NCBI GenBank assembly: GCA_030512335.1
Contig: JAULSU010000006.1
Span: 62,001-126,000, forward strand
DNA: 64,000 nucleotides
Direction of reading: 5' to 3'
Source of the DNA: Immersiella caudata
Taxonomy: Eukaryota; Ascomycota; Sordariomycetes; Sordariales; Lasiosphaeriaceae
A program made the position numbers and the translations under genes. The notes under the pieces were generated by a model, which was given only the letters and a program-made list of their open reading frames with translations, ran no database searches and was not told the origin of the DNA. Shown here one piece after another: positions 43,887-54,974 of this stretch (positions are counted from its first letter, which is position 1; each line of letters starts with the position of its first letter).

Positions 43887-43900
43887 CTAACCCTAACCCT
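43887..43900. repeat. telomere-like CTAACCCTAACCCT
   Basis: Two units of CCCTAA, the complement of the fungal telomere repeat TTAGGG. The tract is short and may be chance or a trace of an old telomere or of telomere-repair fill-in. Confidence 0.5.
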
Positions 43901-43925
43901 CCGCGCACACTGCGCCCCAACTCAC

Positions 43926-44017
43926 TCTCTTTGATTCGCCGGGGATCCTCTCTTTGATTCGCCGGGGATCCTCTCTTTGATTCGCCGACGATACTCCCTT
44001 TGATTTGCCGGCGATAC
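43926..44017. repeat. 23-bp minisatellite, 4 copies
   Basis: TCTCTTTGATTCGCCGGGGATCC occurs twice identically; two further copies have diverged (GACGATAC and GGCGATAC endings). The array starts 25 bp after the telomere-like tract. Confidence 0.9.
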
Positions 44018-44778
44018 TTCCGAACTATCGCCTTTTCCGGTGCTCGGGGGGTTTGCTCTGGCCCTTCCAGATGTGGACGTTGTCACGAGCAAAAGAGAGG
44101 ATGATCAAGCACCACTAGGTGGCCGGACGAGAGTGTCATCATTGGCAGCGAAGTGAAAAATGTAATTAAATTGAGAGTGATGCTGCTATCTAGGTGGCAT
44201 GGGCACCTATTTATGAGCAAGGGGTGGCCATGCCAGCATGTGAAGCATGAGCCGTGGTGACTTGGTTCGGAAATGAGGTTATTCCCAGAGGGGGAATGCC
44301 TCATTTCAGGGGTAGGACTCAGGGGCTGTTGAGATGTGGGTGGCACCTGTGGTGGCAGTTGACAACGTCTCCCGCTCGGTGGGTTTGCTCTGGCCCTCTC
44401 AGAGGTGAGGGTAGCCCGTTCCCTTGTTCTGAACCCAATGATTTCGGGCTGGGCCGCGGTTCTCACCATCATCTTTATCACCTTCGTCCTCCGGGGTATC
44501 AGGTTTGTTTACAGTTCTTCGATTTCATGTCACCCTATTTGGCAGTAATGTGGTAAAACTGGCCCTGGAACAATACCCACAGAGACATCGATTCTGTTTA
44601 CAGGTCTGCTTTCCCGCCCCTTGGCTGCGTCCGGCGGAAGGTGCCCGGTTTCTTCCCCACGGCCAACTTCGCCCTCTTCGATAGTGACCCTTCCCCCTCC
44701 ATATCCTCCGAATTCTCCTCCGTCAGCGGCCGTTTTGCTGTTACTGGTAGCTCGTTAGCGCTTCAGGGTCGGTGATTG

Positions 44779-45408
44779 CTAAACGGGAGAGCCAGCCTTA
44801 CTCTCGTCTGCCTGGTCGGGGGGCATGGTACGGTCTGATGCAGCATCGTGGCCCTCCTCTCTGTAGACAACCACGTCGTTGTTCTCGTCCATCCCGAGCT
44901 CCGCCGTCAGATTGTCCTTCTGCTCCTCAACGACGGAAAAGCTCGCGTTCGGGTGGAAGGGCCGTGGTGGCGGTGTTTGGGGTCCGAAATCGACCTCTGT
45001 CGCTGACGGTAGGCCCCTTCCCTTCTCCTGCTGCTTGAGGCGCCTCTCTGCCAGTCGGGCCTTCGCCTTGCTTGCAGGGGTGGCGACAGGACTTGGGGGG
45101 GGTGCGTTCGACGGGGGTCTCACGTTCTCCGGCGTGAGCCACTTGAGCTGGGTGCTATCGTACACCACGACCACAGGAAACTCTCGCCAAGACTCGATGG
45201 GTTGCAAGGGGTTGGCCTTGATGTGACACTGGTCAAGAAATCCCACTATCGTGCCTGTTCCAGCCACATGCTTCCCGTGTTGCTGAAAAGGCGATGACAC
45301 ACTCCCGTTCTTATACTGATCCACTGCCCAGCCTGCCAGTCGTGAATGGTATATGGGAAGGATCAGCAAGAAGTGGCCATGGCTCGGGGCTGAGGCGCCG
45401 TGATGCAA
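44779..45408 (-). CDS. hypothetical ORF next to helicase relic
   Basis: An open frame of 209 codons. A short ordered part (HKHVAG-type and FPVVVVYDSTQLKWLTPENV regions) is followed by a Pro/Ala/Glu-rich, low-complexity C-terminal half (KAKARLAERRLKQQEKGRGL). No domain recognised. It lies on the same strand and downstream of the helicase fragments and may be the 3' part of the same element, but there is no direct evidence. Confidence 0.3.
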   Translation of the reverse strand: MHHGASAPSHGHFLLILPIYHSRLAGWAVDQYKNGSVSSPFQQHGKHVAGTGTIVGFLDQCHIKANPLQPIESWREFPVVVVYDSTQLKWLTPENVRPPSNAPPPSPVATPASKAKARLAERRLKQQEKGRGLPSATEVDFGPQTPPPRPFHPNASFSVVEEQKDNLTAELGMDENNDVVVYREEGHDAASDRTMPPDQADESKAGSPV

Positions 45409-46078
45409 TCTCCCACGTTCGCCACCAGTTGGAGCTGCGTATCGACCTGGCCGAGGAAGCTCATAAAGGGCGGCGTCATGCCGCCGGGATTGCTCCTTTC
45501 CACCTCGGGCAGGGGACGAAGGGTAATCCTACGGACCTGTTAATGGGACATTTCCATCCTACAAAGAGAAGGATGCACATACCCAACACACCCCTGGTCC
45601 ACCACACGTAAGATGGTGTGGAATTCTTCCTTCATCTCCAGTTTCCCTTTCTCGTCTCTCTCGTCCATCCCAACGCTGAACCTGATGCTGTTCGGGTGGA
45701 AGGAGCCGGTGATGTGGAAAGTCTTCCCCCTCCCAATGGGTCTCTGGGTCCGATAATGAAAGGAGAAACGCGACGGCGGTCAAAATTGGCTGGTCAGCTT
45801 CCCCTTTTCTGATGAGGACATGGTATCCCGGCCCACCTGGGAAGTGCTTGAGGTCCTGTAGACCAGGTGGGAAGGGGAGACAGATGTCGGCGGCAATGGT
45901 GGTGTTGCTATATTGATACCGGAATCGAGGTAGCGGCTATCAAACACCTGGGTCGTAAGGTGGTAATATTGCTGAATTCCAGGGTCTCGAGGCAACTCGG
46001 GTCTCCACTGTTTTGCGTGGTGTCATATATTCGACAAGTACCTTGTGACTCTCAAATTGAGTGTTGTATCGAAGGACC

Positions 46079-48029
46079 TCAAGAACCTGGACGAAGGCAG
46101 TCATGCTCAGAAATCCGAAAATTGTGTTGGTAGCGAGTCTTTGTGACGTCGGATCGGAGGATGATGCCTAGAGGATTTCCAACGTGAATGCGGACGGTGG
46201 CGCTGCAGGAAAAGACCTGGGAGCTGGGGTTGGGTACGATCCCGACTGCCGCGAATAGGGAGCCATTGGCTACCTGCAGTGCCGTGAACTTGTTCTCGTT
46301 CAGGCAGACCGACATCCCTCGCACGTAGGGGAAGATTGCCGGAATCGGGCACTTGGTGTTGTCCCCGACCATGCACAGCTTTGTCGCAAGGGCCGGCGTT
46401 GGTTGTAAGTCCTTCAGATCGTTCGTCGAGATGAAGGTGGTCGCCACCCTCCCCTTCTCCTTGGCCCATTGGAGCATGGTGGAGAGGGAGAGATCCCATC
46501 GGTGTCGGTTGAGCGGCGTGATGATGCGAAGATTGACGGGAATCGACATGGTAGGGATATTGGCGATGCGCCGGTTCAAGGTCTCGGCGTCGTCTCTGGT
46601 CTGCTTTCCCTGCCGGACCCTCTTGAGGAATCGCTGGAAAGGGGGATCGCTGATTGCGCGCACCTGCTCCTGAAGGAGGATGACGTTCCTGAACTTCCCA
46701 AAGAGCTCTCTCGCGGTATTTTCCCTCCTCTGGGCGTCGGGCTTGATGTGGCGGCGGGGATCGGCCGGAATTAAGATACTGGATTGGAGAACAGGTTGGA
46801 ACTGTAAGAAGTCCCCAGCAAGGAGAACGACTGGGATGCCTCCAAATGGCTTGGTAGAAGCGGCTCCATCCGCCGAGCGGCGGAATTGTTGAAGTCTGTC
46901 GTTGATGGTGCAGAGGTCATGGCATCCAAGCATGCTGACTTCATCAACCACCAACATCTTCTTTGTCATCCATTTATACATGGCAGGGCCACCATCGTCA
47001 TCTGGCGCTCGTGTCGGGCGAGAAGCCTGTGAGGGGTTCATTCCCAGTGCCGAGTGGTTGGTCGTTCCACCAATCTCGGCGGCAGCTGCTCCCGATGTTG
47101 CTGTGAGGATGATGAGTGAGACAGAGGCTGCAAAGACTGTGGTATTTGCTGAATGCTGCTGCTCCTGAAGAGGAAGAAAGCGAGAAGGAGATGGCTCCGG
47201 CCAAGGCCTGGATCTGGTGAGGAGGGCCGCACGCTAATCGGTGGATAGCCGGCTGGCAAGCCGGACCGGCGGCGGCGGCCGACCAACAACCGAGGATGAT
47301 GGACGGTGTGTCTTTCCTCCCCTCAAAGACCGTATAGAAGGCCTTGATGACCCGAGACTTCCCAGCCCCCCCCTCCCCACCTAGGTATCCGAGGTACTGC
47401 TCACTCTCCTCGGGGTTCTGGACAAAGCGGTCGAGTGGCTCTGTGACAAGCAACAAGGCTATTCGCTGTCTGGCATTGAGCTGGAAGTCTGTGGCTACGG
47501 CATTTCCGACCGAGGTGAACGAGGTATTCGAATTAAATTCCAAGCTCACACTGGGGTCGGCGGGCTGATTGTACGCTTCGTTATTGTTGGATCGGCCAGG
47601 AGAGACCTCTTGGCCGCTGGAGGGGCCCGCGGGGATTTCGCTTCCCCCTGCTTCAATCGCATTCCGCTGTACTTTATTTGCTGAGAGTTGCTGGGAGTTG
47701 GTAGCCTGGATAGATCGAAGGGACGTCTTGGCACTTGGGGCCCAACAGCATCCACAATCCCCATAGATCTCTGTGGCTTGGTCGGCGAAGCTCAGCCGTG
47801 GGGCCGTGTTTGTCGTTGTACTTCTGTCGATGCTGAGATTTTGCAGAGCGTCCGATTTCTGAACAACGCAGCTCTGATCCTTGGTGAGGCTGTGGACCAT
47901 GTTTGTAAAAGCAGTCACCCAGTCTTCCGGCAGAAGTTCGTCCACAGTGTTTCGCTCTTCAGCATTGCCCGGCTCTGGAAGAAGTAAATCTGTTGACTCC
48001 CCAGCGTCTTCCCCTCTGGAATTCCACAT
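46079..48029 (-). pseudogene. PIF1-like helicase, split frames
   Basis: The upstream frame (48029 to about 47000) has a P-loop: LGYLGGEGGAGKSRVIKAFY (plus coordinates about 47340-47390). A second frame, open from about 47230 to 46079, has ILTATSGAAAAEIGGTTNHS, MTKKMLVVDEVSMLG (DEXX-type), GGIPVVLLAGDFLQFQPV and LNENKFTALQVANGSL. These are the ordered motifs of PIF1/RecD-type 5'-3' DNA helicases, as found in cellular PIF1 and in Helitron transposons. The spacing between P-loop and TATSG is about 80 codons, against roughly 30 in the family, and the frame changes, so an intron of about 150 nt or an insertion is likely. The final helicase motifs near the C-terminus are not visible. No Helitron Rep domain was seen. 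It is probably a decayed copy. Confidence 0.7.
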
Positions 48030-49045
48030 TCTTGCATCGCGTTGTGCGTCTTTCTTTTGATCTGTGGAGAAGCGAAGCGGATTGTCCGAGGTAGACGTGG
48101 AAGATGCGGAGACGGATGCTGATGAGAGTCCGTCGAAGAGGCCTAGGACTGCAAGGGCTCAGAAGTCTAGAGCTGTTCCGAGTCGCAAACAAGTCAAAGG
48201 AGGGAAGTGATCTGGCGAGCCTGAGTCGCCCTTCTTTGTGTACCCTCTTTGTGTACGTCGGAAGATGGGGGGGTTTTTTTTTGGGACGGGATTTTGAGAT
48301 AAACGGCCCCTCTAATCGTATTTTTGCAAACTATGGTTTTAGTAGGTAGTCAACGATATTCGATTTGGGGAGGGTTTAACCTCAGAGCCCTGCATTTTAC
48401 CCTGACGCATCGACCATGGAGTTTTTCCTCCGAAAACCTATGCTGCAACGTGAATGCGCTCGCGCCGGAGCGGCGTCCGTTCAATCTATATAGTAAACTA
48501 CCTAAGTGGCTGAATGAGCTGGTGTGTCTGGACCCGGGTTTCCCTGCCCCGGGTCCTGGGCGGGTCCCGGTGACCAGCCTTCCGGGTCCTGGTCAGGTCC
48601 CGGAAGCGGGTCCACGGGTCCAACCTGATTGGTCGGCCGTGGCTGCCCCAGGCCGCCGCGGCCCAAATATCGTGACCTGGGTCATGACAGTTGCCCTGCT
48701 TTCACCATGACTTGGCGGGTGACTTTGTGGTGTCTGGTCCACTAGAGCTGAAGCGTCCTGCTTGACACAGGACGAGCCTATCCTGTCGTCTTGGTTCAAT
48801 GTCAGCAGCTCTAGAGCTTAAACAAGTCCTACGTGCACACAAGTAACGAGAACGTATCATTCCGCGCCAAGACGTCCCTTGCAGATTCCAACACCTCCGA
48901 ACGCTGTCGGGCTGCTGGGGTGTCGACCCATTCAAGATCGCTTTTGGGTTTGGGTGAATGGTTTGGCTGACGAGACGCAGGCCATTGAGTCATCATGGGC
49001 CGGTTGACACTTCCAGGCACCTCCAGGCACCTGCCAGATGTGTGA
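48030..49045. other. intergenic with GGGTCC-rich segment
   Basis: No supported gene. Between 48530 and 48625 the sequence is dense in GGGTCC/GGGTCCTGG/GGTCCCGG, a degenerate short tandem pattern able to form hairpins. Confidence 0.45.
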
Positions 49046-49054
49046 AGATATAAG
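49046..49054 (+). promoter_or_regulatory. TATA-like element of the DUF4246 gene
   Basis: AGATATAAG about 160 bp before the ATG at 49213, followed by a C/T-rich leader. Confidence 0.35.
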
Positions 49055-49212
49055 CCTAAAAAAACCCCTCTTCTCCAGTCTATCTCTCGCTTTAAATTGG
49101 AAGACTCCTTTCCGTGTGTCCCGATTTCTTCATTCCGCTCCCAGTCTTTCTCAAACATCGAGGTTGAGGACTTCTAGACTCCACGCCGGAAGCTCATCCT
49201 GGACGCCGAGAC

Positions 49213-51223
49213 ATGTCTGCCTCGGCCAAAAATATTCTCCCCGGCCTTGGGCTGCCAGTTGACACTGACGCCAACTACAGGTCTGGCGCATTCCTCTTCC
49301 CAGTCGCCATCGACCAATCATGGCTTAGCATGGGCGTCACGCTGCGCGAGCAGCGCATGCTCGATTTCATCAACCAAATCACCGATAAGCCCAACTGGGA
49401 AACCAAGGTTTTCGACGAGGCCATTGTGTCTCGCTGGCGCGCCGAGGCCGATACCCGCCCAGCGGAGCCCAACGGGGACGTTTATATGTCGAAGGCCATG
49501 TTTGACTTTGTACGTATCCCTTGGCCAACGCGGCGCCGGTCCGTGGCTAACGAGCGCAGTGCATTACCGAGCTCCGGGACAAGAGCGAGCATTTCCAGCG
49601 GACGGGCTTTGTGGATGTCCTCGACGCCGAGGTGGTGGTTGTTAAATCTGATACAGCCATCTCGACCGAGTTGCGGGATGAGCTTCGCGCGGCGGTTTGC
49701 GTCCTCGAAAATGTTCCCGACAGCAAGAAGGACTGGCATCCGGGATCCCACGAGACAGTTCTGGATCTGGTGCACCCGTCCCTATTTCCAGTAGTCTGGG
49801 GTCTCACGCGCGCGTTGGAAGAGGGCACGGTGCCCCTCGACGGCTGCATCATGCTGACATCCAAAGGGACCACGCTTGCGGAGTTCAAGCCCGAAGTTGA
49901 CAACCAGCAAAATCAGAGGCACCTTTATTTCGTCCAGACGCCCAACCTGTGGGGCTCGTTTCAGTGGCTACCGGCTGAGGTCGAGCTCGGCGAGGACGGT
50001 GGCGCCAAGATCACCAGCTATGTCAACAACCTACACCCAGCCAGGCACAAGAACATCTACGTCATCTTGGAGCGCATCATCGCGGCTACCGTGCCCCTTT
50101 GGAAGGAGGCTCTGAACGGCTTCGGCAATCCCGTCCGACTTCCGCTCCAAAGCACTGGGTCTTTCGACTATATCTTCCCACCCGGGCTTAGGTACCGAGT
50201 CCCCGGCGGCAAGGGGAACAAGGCATTCTGGGATCCTGTCGCTGAGGAATACTGCGCAGCCCAAGGAGACCAAAACGCGCCCGGAGATGCCCCCGACACT
50301 GCCGGCCATGGCAACGAAGAAGATGATGAGTTCGACGACGACTGGATGGCTGATGAAGATTACGAAGATTGGTTTTATGATCATCGCCTTCTCAAGTTCT
50401 ACGACCCTCCCGCCTACACCCCCCAGACCGTGCGGGCCAGGATGAGGGGAAAAGAAGGTGCTTGGAAGGGCCTCACGATGTGCAACGGCTTCCCGGCGAA
50501 TTTCCAGGTTATCTTTAAGCTTGCTAACATCCACCTGACGCCCAAGAAGCCAACCTACGACGGCGGTGCGTGGCACGTCGAGGGCACCCTCAATGAACGC
50601 ATTTGCGCCTCAGCCATTTACTACTACGAACAGGACAACATTAGCGACAGTCACCTCGCCTTCCGTCAGTGCTTGAATGTTAAGGAGCTTAGCATAATCC
50701 CTGAGCATAACGAGTATAGCTCATTCGAGAGCTACCTCGGCGTGCGAAACGGGAATGAGGCCATCCAGGAGCTGGGCCAGGTTCTCACGCGCGAGGGGCG
50801 GCTGCTCGTTTTCCCCAACTGCCTGCAGCACCAAGTACAGCCCTTCAGGCTGAAGGACCGGAGCCGACCGGGACACCGCAAGATCTTGGCCATGTTCCTC
50901 GTGGATCCGCACCGCCCCATCCTGTCGTCGGCGCACGTGCCTTCCCAGCGGCGTGACTGGTGGGCTGACGAGGTCCGCAGGGGCGGAGGTCTTTCGGCGC
51001 TGCCGACCGAGATTTTCGATCTGACCATGAACATGATTGACAACTTTCCCATCTCGTGGGAGCAGGCGGTCGAAATACGGGCACGTCTCATGGAGGAGCG
51101 CGGGGGCTTCACCAAGAAACTGGACCAGGTCCTGAGCCGGGTGAGTTATTTCGTGTTTGAGAAATTGAGCGGGGTGATTCTGACATGGATCTATAGGAAT
51201 CGTTTAACTTCTGCGAGCACTGA
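49213..51223 (+). CDS. DUF4246 protein, intact
   Basis: join(49213..49509, 49560..51140, 51197..51223) gives 634 codons. Introns: 50 nt (donor GTACGT, branch GGCTAACG, acceptor CGCAG) and 56 nt (donor GTGAGT, branch TTCTGACA, acceptor CTATAG). The 27-nt last exon encodes ESFNFCEH and stop, the conserved end of this family. Domain landmarks: RMLDFINQITDKPNW near the N-terminus, DLVHPSLFPVVWGLTRAL, an acidic insert (EEDDEFDDDW), and the C-terminal core GGAWHVEGTLNERICASAIY followed by YYEQDNISDSHLAFRQ. The HVEG segment and later arginines resemble an Fe(II)/2-oxoglutarate dioxygenase fold, but the enzyme activity of DUF4246 proteins is not established. Probably cytosolic. No breaks. Confidence 0.92.
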
Positions 51224-52299
51224 TATGCTGAGGCTCCGGTGGTTACAGTGGTGATGTGAGAAATATACACGTAGTTGGTTTGAGCAATTTGGAATTAGGT
51301 GCACGCAACCCCCTGATCCCTATCTCTTTTTCCATTCCTTTGCGTCATCTTAATGCTCCGCCAGATGATTCATGGTGCTCTCAAATTATGTAGGGTTGGC
51401 TCTAAGGGTCTTCTCCGTCTTCGGGAACAAGATCCTGCAGTTGAAGTCAACAGCCCCGAGAGAGAGATGAAGGGGCCGATGGGTGTGAATCCGCAGGCTA
51501 GGTCTAGTCTACGCCACCAGACGATTAGACGAGAGAGGATCTCGCTGTTGCGGAAATCGAAGATTCTTGATTCCCTTCATGTCCTATTTATAAGCTGATT
51601 AGCATCACCAGCGGACTCAGGCTTACCCCGGGCCTGGCCGAGTCGCTGATCGAGGAAGTGTAACAATGCGTACTTGTCCGATTTCGTGCTGTCTCTCGCT
51701 CTTCGTACTTTGGCACATCGCTGCCCTCCATTCCAAGGTCGGGCGGGAGGGTTGGGTGCCGTCGTCTTCGTCTGCAAGGATGACGTTGAAGGCGAAAAAT
51801 GCCAAGGGGCTAAGCCTATGAGTAGCCATGAGCGGCCAACAATACTTTGTAGCGCTTGCAGTTTGCAGGATCAGCCAAGCCGCTCTTGTGCGGGGGAAGC
51901 TATGATATATAAGTTTGAATGCAATAGGCATTTTGGAGGTAGTTCTTGCATGTGGTGAGTGTTGGGTCCCGCCGGCTGGCTGCTGAGCGCCATTCTTTTC
52001 CGGGTAGCACTGGCAAAGCGGCTCACAGCGATGCATTTGATTGCGGAATGATGGCCGAGCCCAAAACCTGATCCACATGGCGTCTGAAAGTAAGGAGGGC
52101 CACTCCTTAGACGATGGTCCGTCCGAGCTTTCCAAGGCATCTCTACGACAGCCCCGGAGGTGCCCGCTAGCACGTACGCTTTTGCTCCCCGGGGATTGTT
52201 AGGGGATCTCCCGGCCTCCTACACTAGAAGAAGTCCTATCCACCTCATCCGCCCTACAAACCGCCAACCTCACAAACCCAGCCCATCTCCAACCCCTCG
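51224..52299. other. intergenic
   Basis: Short overlapping ORFs without domains; nothing supported. Confidence 0.45.
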
Positions 52300-53462
52300 T
52301 CATAAAGCGCCCTCCAACACCTCCGGATGCGTCAGATCCGTCGCGGGCGCCGCTCCATTCCTCATTCCCCTCTCCTTCCAAGTCCTCGCCGCCCCCCTCA
52401 CAATCTGCGCCCTGTCCAACCCTCGATAACAATTCTGATTCCGCCCATCCAGGCCCTCGACTCCCCTTGGAACCACAAACTCCCCTCCTCACCCCACAGT
52501 AACCAAATGGTACAGGTGTCCATCGACGCAGACTGCTGTTTTTTTCCGGGGGATATCCGCCCCTTGTCAAATTGATTGACAAGCGTGTCGATGGACCCTT
52601 CGGAAACGCTGAAGAGGTTGCGGAGGACGAAGTCGGTGAGCTCGATCCAGGGGTTGATCATAGTGAGGGGGCCGAGGTAGTGCATTTTTTCCGTTCTTTG
52701 CGGCGGTTAGCTTGAGGATGGAGGCGAACGAGGAAATGTGCGGGGCGAAGTGGGAGGCGGTGGTGGAGAACAGGAAGCGGGACAGGTTTCGTTGGGGTTG
52801 GAGAGGGTTTGGTTCTTTTGAGATAGGGGAGAGGAAAGAAGAGCGGAATGGGGAAGAGACTTACAGAGCTTGATACCAGGGGCCAAGGCGTAGAGGGCGG
52901 CGTTGGTTACTGTTTCGATGAGAACAGGTCGGAGCTTGTTGATATCGTGTTCGCTGCTCAAGTGAGTCTGTTCGCCCATGAAACCAAATTCGGCGCCAAG
53001 GTTAAGATCGGGGTTCCCGTTGGCCTTGATGCCGAAAACTGCGTTGTTCATGTAGTAAAACATGAGATGGACGGCAACAATCGAGTTGGGAATGATGTGG
53101 CCGGCGGGGCCCGAGCCACTGTCGGTGGTGCAATCTTTGGGTGTTCTACGGCTGGTGCCCCAGATGCTCAGAAGATAACAATTTGGGCTGTAGTTCTCAC
53201 GGAACTGGTCAAAGATAGCGCTGCTAAATTCGGTATTGTACTCCCGGTATCTAGGCGATTCACGATAGGCCGTCAGGGCGTCGTCCAGGGCGTGGTCGCA
53301 ATCCAGGAGATTTCATTGTTGCTCGGGGGAGGGCGTCTTGTCGACAACGCCGGGGTTGTCGCAGGGGAGCGTCGACCAGTTTCCTGCCCGAACCCAGTCG
53401 TCAAAGACGGAACCTTGAGCAGCCCCGAGGGAGGCGAACAGCACTGGTATGAAGGTCTTCGT
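52300..53462 (-). pseudogene. killer-toxin-like module of subgroup-C chitinases, broken
   Basis: The minus strand encodes a secretion-like start (KTFIPVLFASLGAAQGS), then a Cys-poor domain with DWVRAGNWSTLPCDNP, ALDDALTAYRE, EFSSAIFDQF and GPAGHIIPNSIVAVHLMFYY. After an intron-like donor (GTAAGT at 52864) come ELTDFVLRNLFSVSEGSID and a tail ending near 52302. This order resembles the C-terminal module that fungal GH18 subgroup-C chitinases share with killer-toxin subunits; no GH18 catalytic domain is present. Breaks: the codon where a start is expected is ACG (53460-53462), TGA interrupts at 53313-53315, and the frame changes after the second exon near 52470. Likely a decayed stand-alone copy of that module. 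Confidence 0.6.
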
Positions 53463-54974
53463 TGTCGATACGCGCAAAAAAAAGGGAAACGAGTGGTTGC
53501 GTGACTCGGATGATGCGTGCGGTTAGCATAACAAGTGCATGGTTCCGACGGAAATAGAAAGAGGTCGTGCTGTAGGCTTTACACTAACGCACCCGGATGT
53601 CAGGGACTGAATCCGCCACCCCGGATTTAACGAGGTGACCCACTCGCCTAAGAAAAGGGTTGTTGAAGGATTCTAGGCCGCCCTTGAAAAATGGGTAACG
53701 TTATTCAGACCTATTTTAACCAATGACAAGAGTCAACACTCGTATTCGATCGCCAAGATCAACAAAGTCTCCATCTTAAAGGCGCTGCTCGGCTGGACAT
53801 TGCCGTGTCTTGTGCTGTGCCTCAGAGCTGGCCAACCATTCCGGAACAAACTCATCACCGAGGCCAAGGAGGTAGTTAAATCCCTCGTTGCAGCGGAACT
53901 AATCGGGGATCCATCCAACCCAGTTGCAGTCGATAGCCTCGCGCTTGAAGAGGGGACTTGCTAGGGAAATGGCCGTCGAGAATGTCGGAGGAGGAGCGTA
54001 CTACCTAGTCCAGGGCTAGCATGGCGAGAACCTGTATCTGCGGTAGTTGCTGGGGTCGGGGGCAAGATAGGGGATCGAAACGTGGATGCCATAAAGGCAA
54101 TCGCAGCAATGGAGGAGTGCATGCTGACGGCTGGATCTCGAGGCAGAAGCGGAGAATCGGGTTGAGGAATGAGGAGAAGGCGGATGAGTGAGTGTGGGAT
54201 GACGATGAAACGAACAATAACGAGCAAGGCATTAGGTCCCCTTCTTGTACTCCATCTTCACCGCAGGAAAGCCCAACTTTCTTCTCTCCGTTAATCTCAA
54301 CAGCTGCTGCGAACAAAGTGTACCTAAACCCAACGGTCAAGTAAAGCGCGAGGTGTTGTGTCCTACCCAGCCTGTGGACGAGCTGCTGGTGGCGGGATGT
54401 TCCTTTAATACAATGCTAGCAAGTCAACAGACGTAGTTCGTCGACAGGGTTCAGGCAGAGAATACGCTGAGGAAATTGTATCTCTCATTGGACGGGCTTG
54501 TTTTCCCGATTCATTCCCATAATGCTATTGTGATTGAAATAAAAGACTCCAAGCAACCAATTCTGTCGCAAAGACCTTTCCAGACCAAAGACTCCGGCAG
54601 TGGGTACTCAATCCGGGAAAAGCCGCTGCACTTCACAAGGATATGCGCATATCATCAACCAATCATATTTTGTCTTGGGACAACCACCCGCCCGAGACCA
54701 GACTCTGCCCAATAAAGTTCCCTCATTAGAACCCTGAGGCTTGCAGGCTGCGTCGACGGCTGCATTAGCGCCGAATGGCGATTGGTCTCTCCCGCCCCGG
54801 AAGTTCAGCTCCTCGTCTTGTTGGATGGGCGCACAGCGCGGATGGCGTAGGTTTCTGCGGGCGCATAAACCCGTGGCTGCCTTTTCAGAGCCTGATGGGC
54901 ACCCTTTTCTCTTCACATTTTTTTTGCACTTACTTTCAGCACCCGGCAAGACAACAACAGGCAACCTACTGGAC
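53463..54974. other. gap with one start-less coding-like ORF
   Basis: On the plus strand 53688-53963 an open frame without Met reads KINKVSILKALLGWTLPCLV, LRAGQPFRNKLITEAKEVVK and LVAAELIGDPSNPVAVDSLA. It looks like the 3' part of a lost gene of unknown family. On the minus strand a frame ends with GFPAVKMEYKKGT just before a stop near 54240, also protein-like. Neither is long enough to call. Confidence 0.35.

Noticed and set aside
46079..48029. Complete Helitron transposon
   Set aside because: Only PIF1-type helicase motifs were seen; no Rep/HUH motif and no terminal structures were found.
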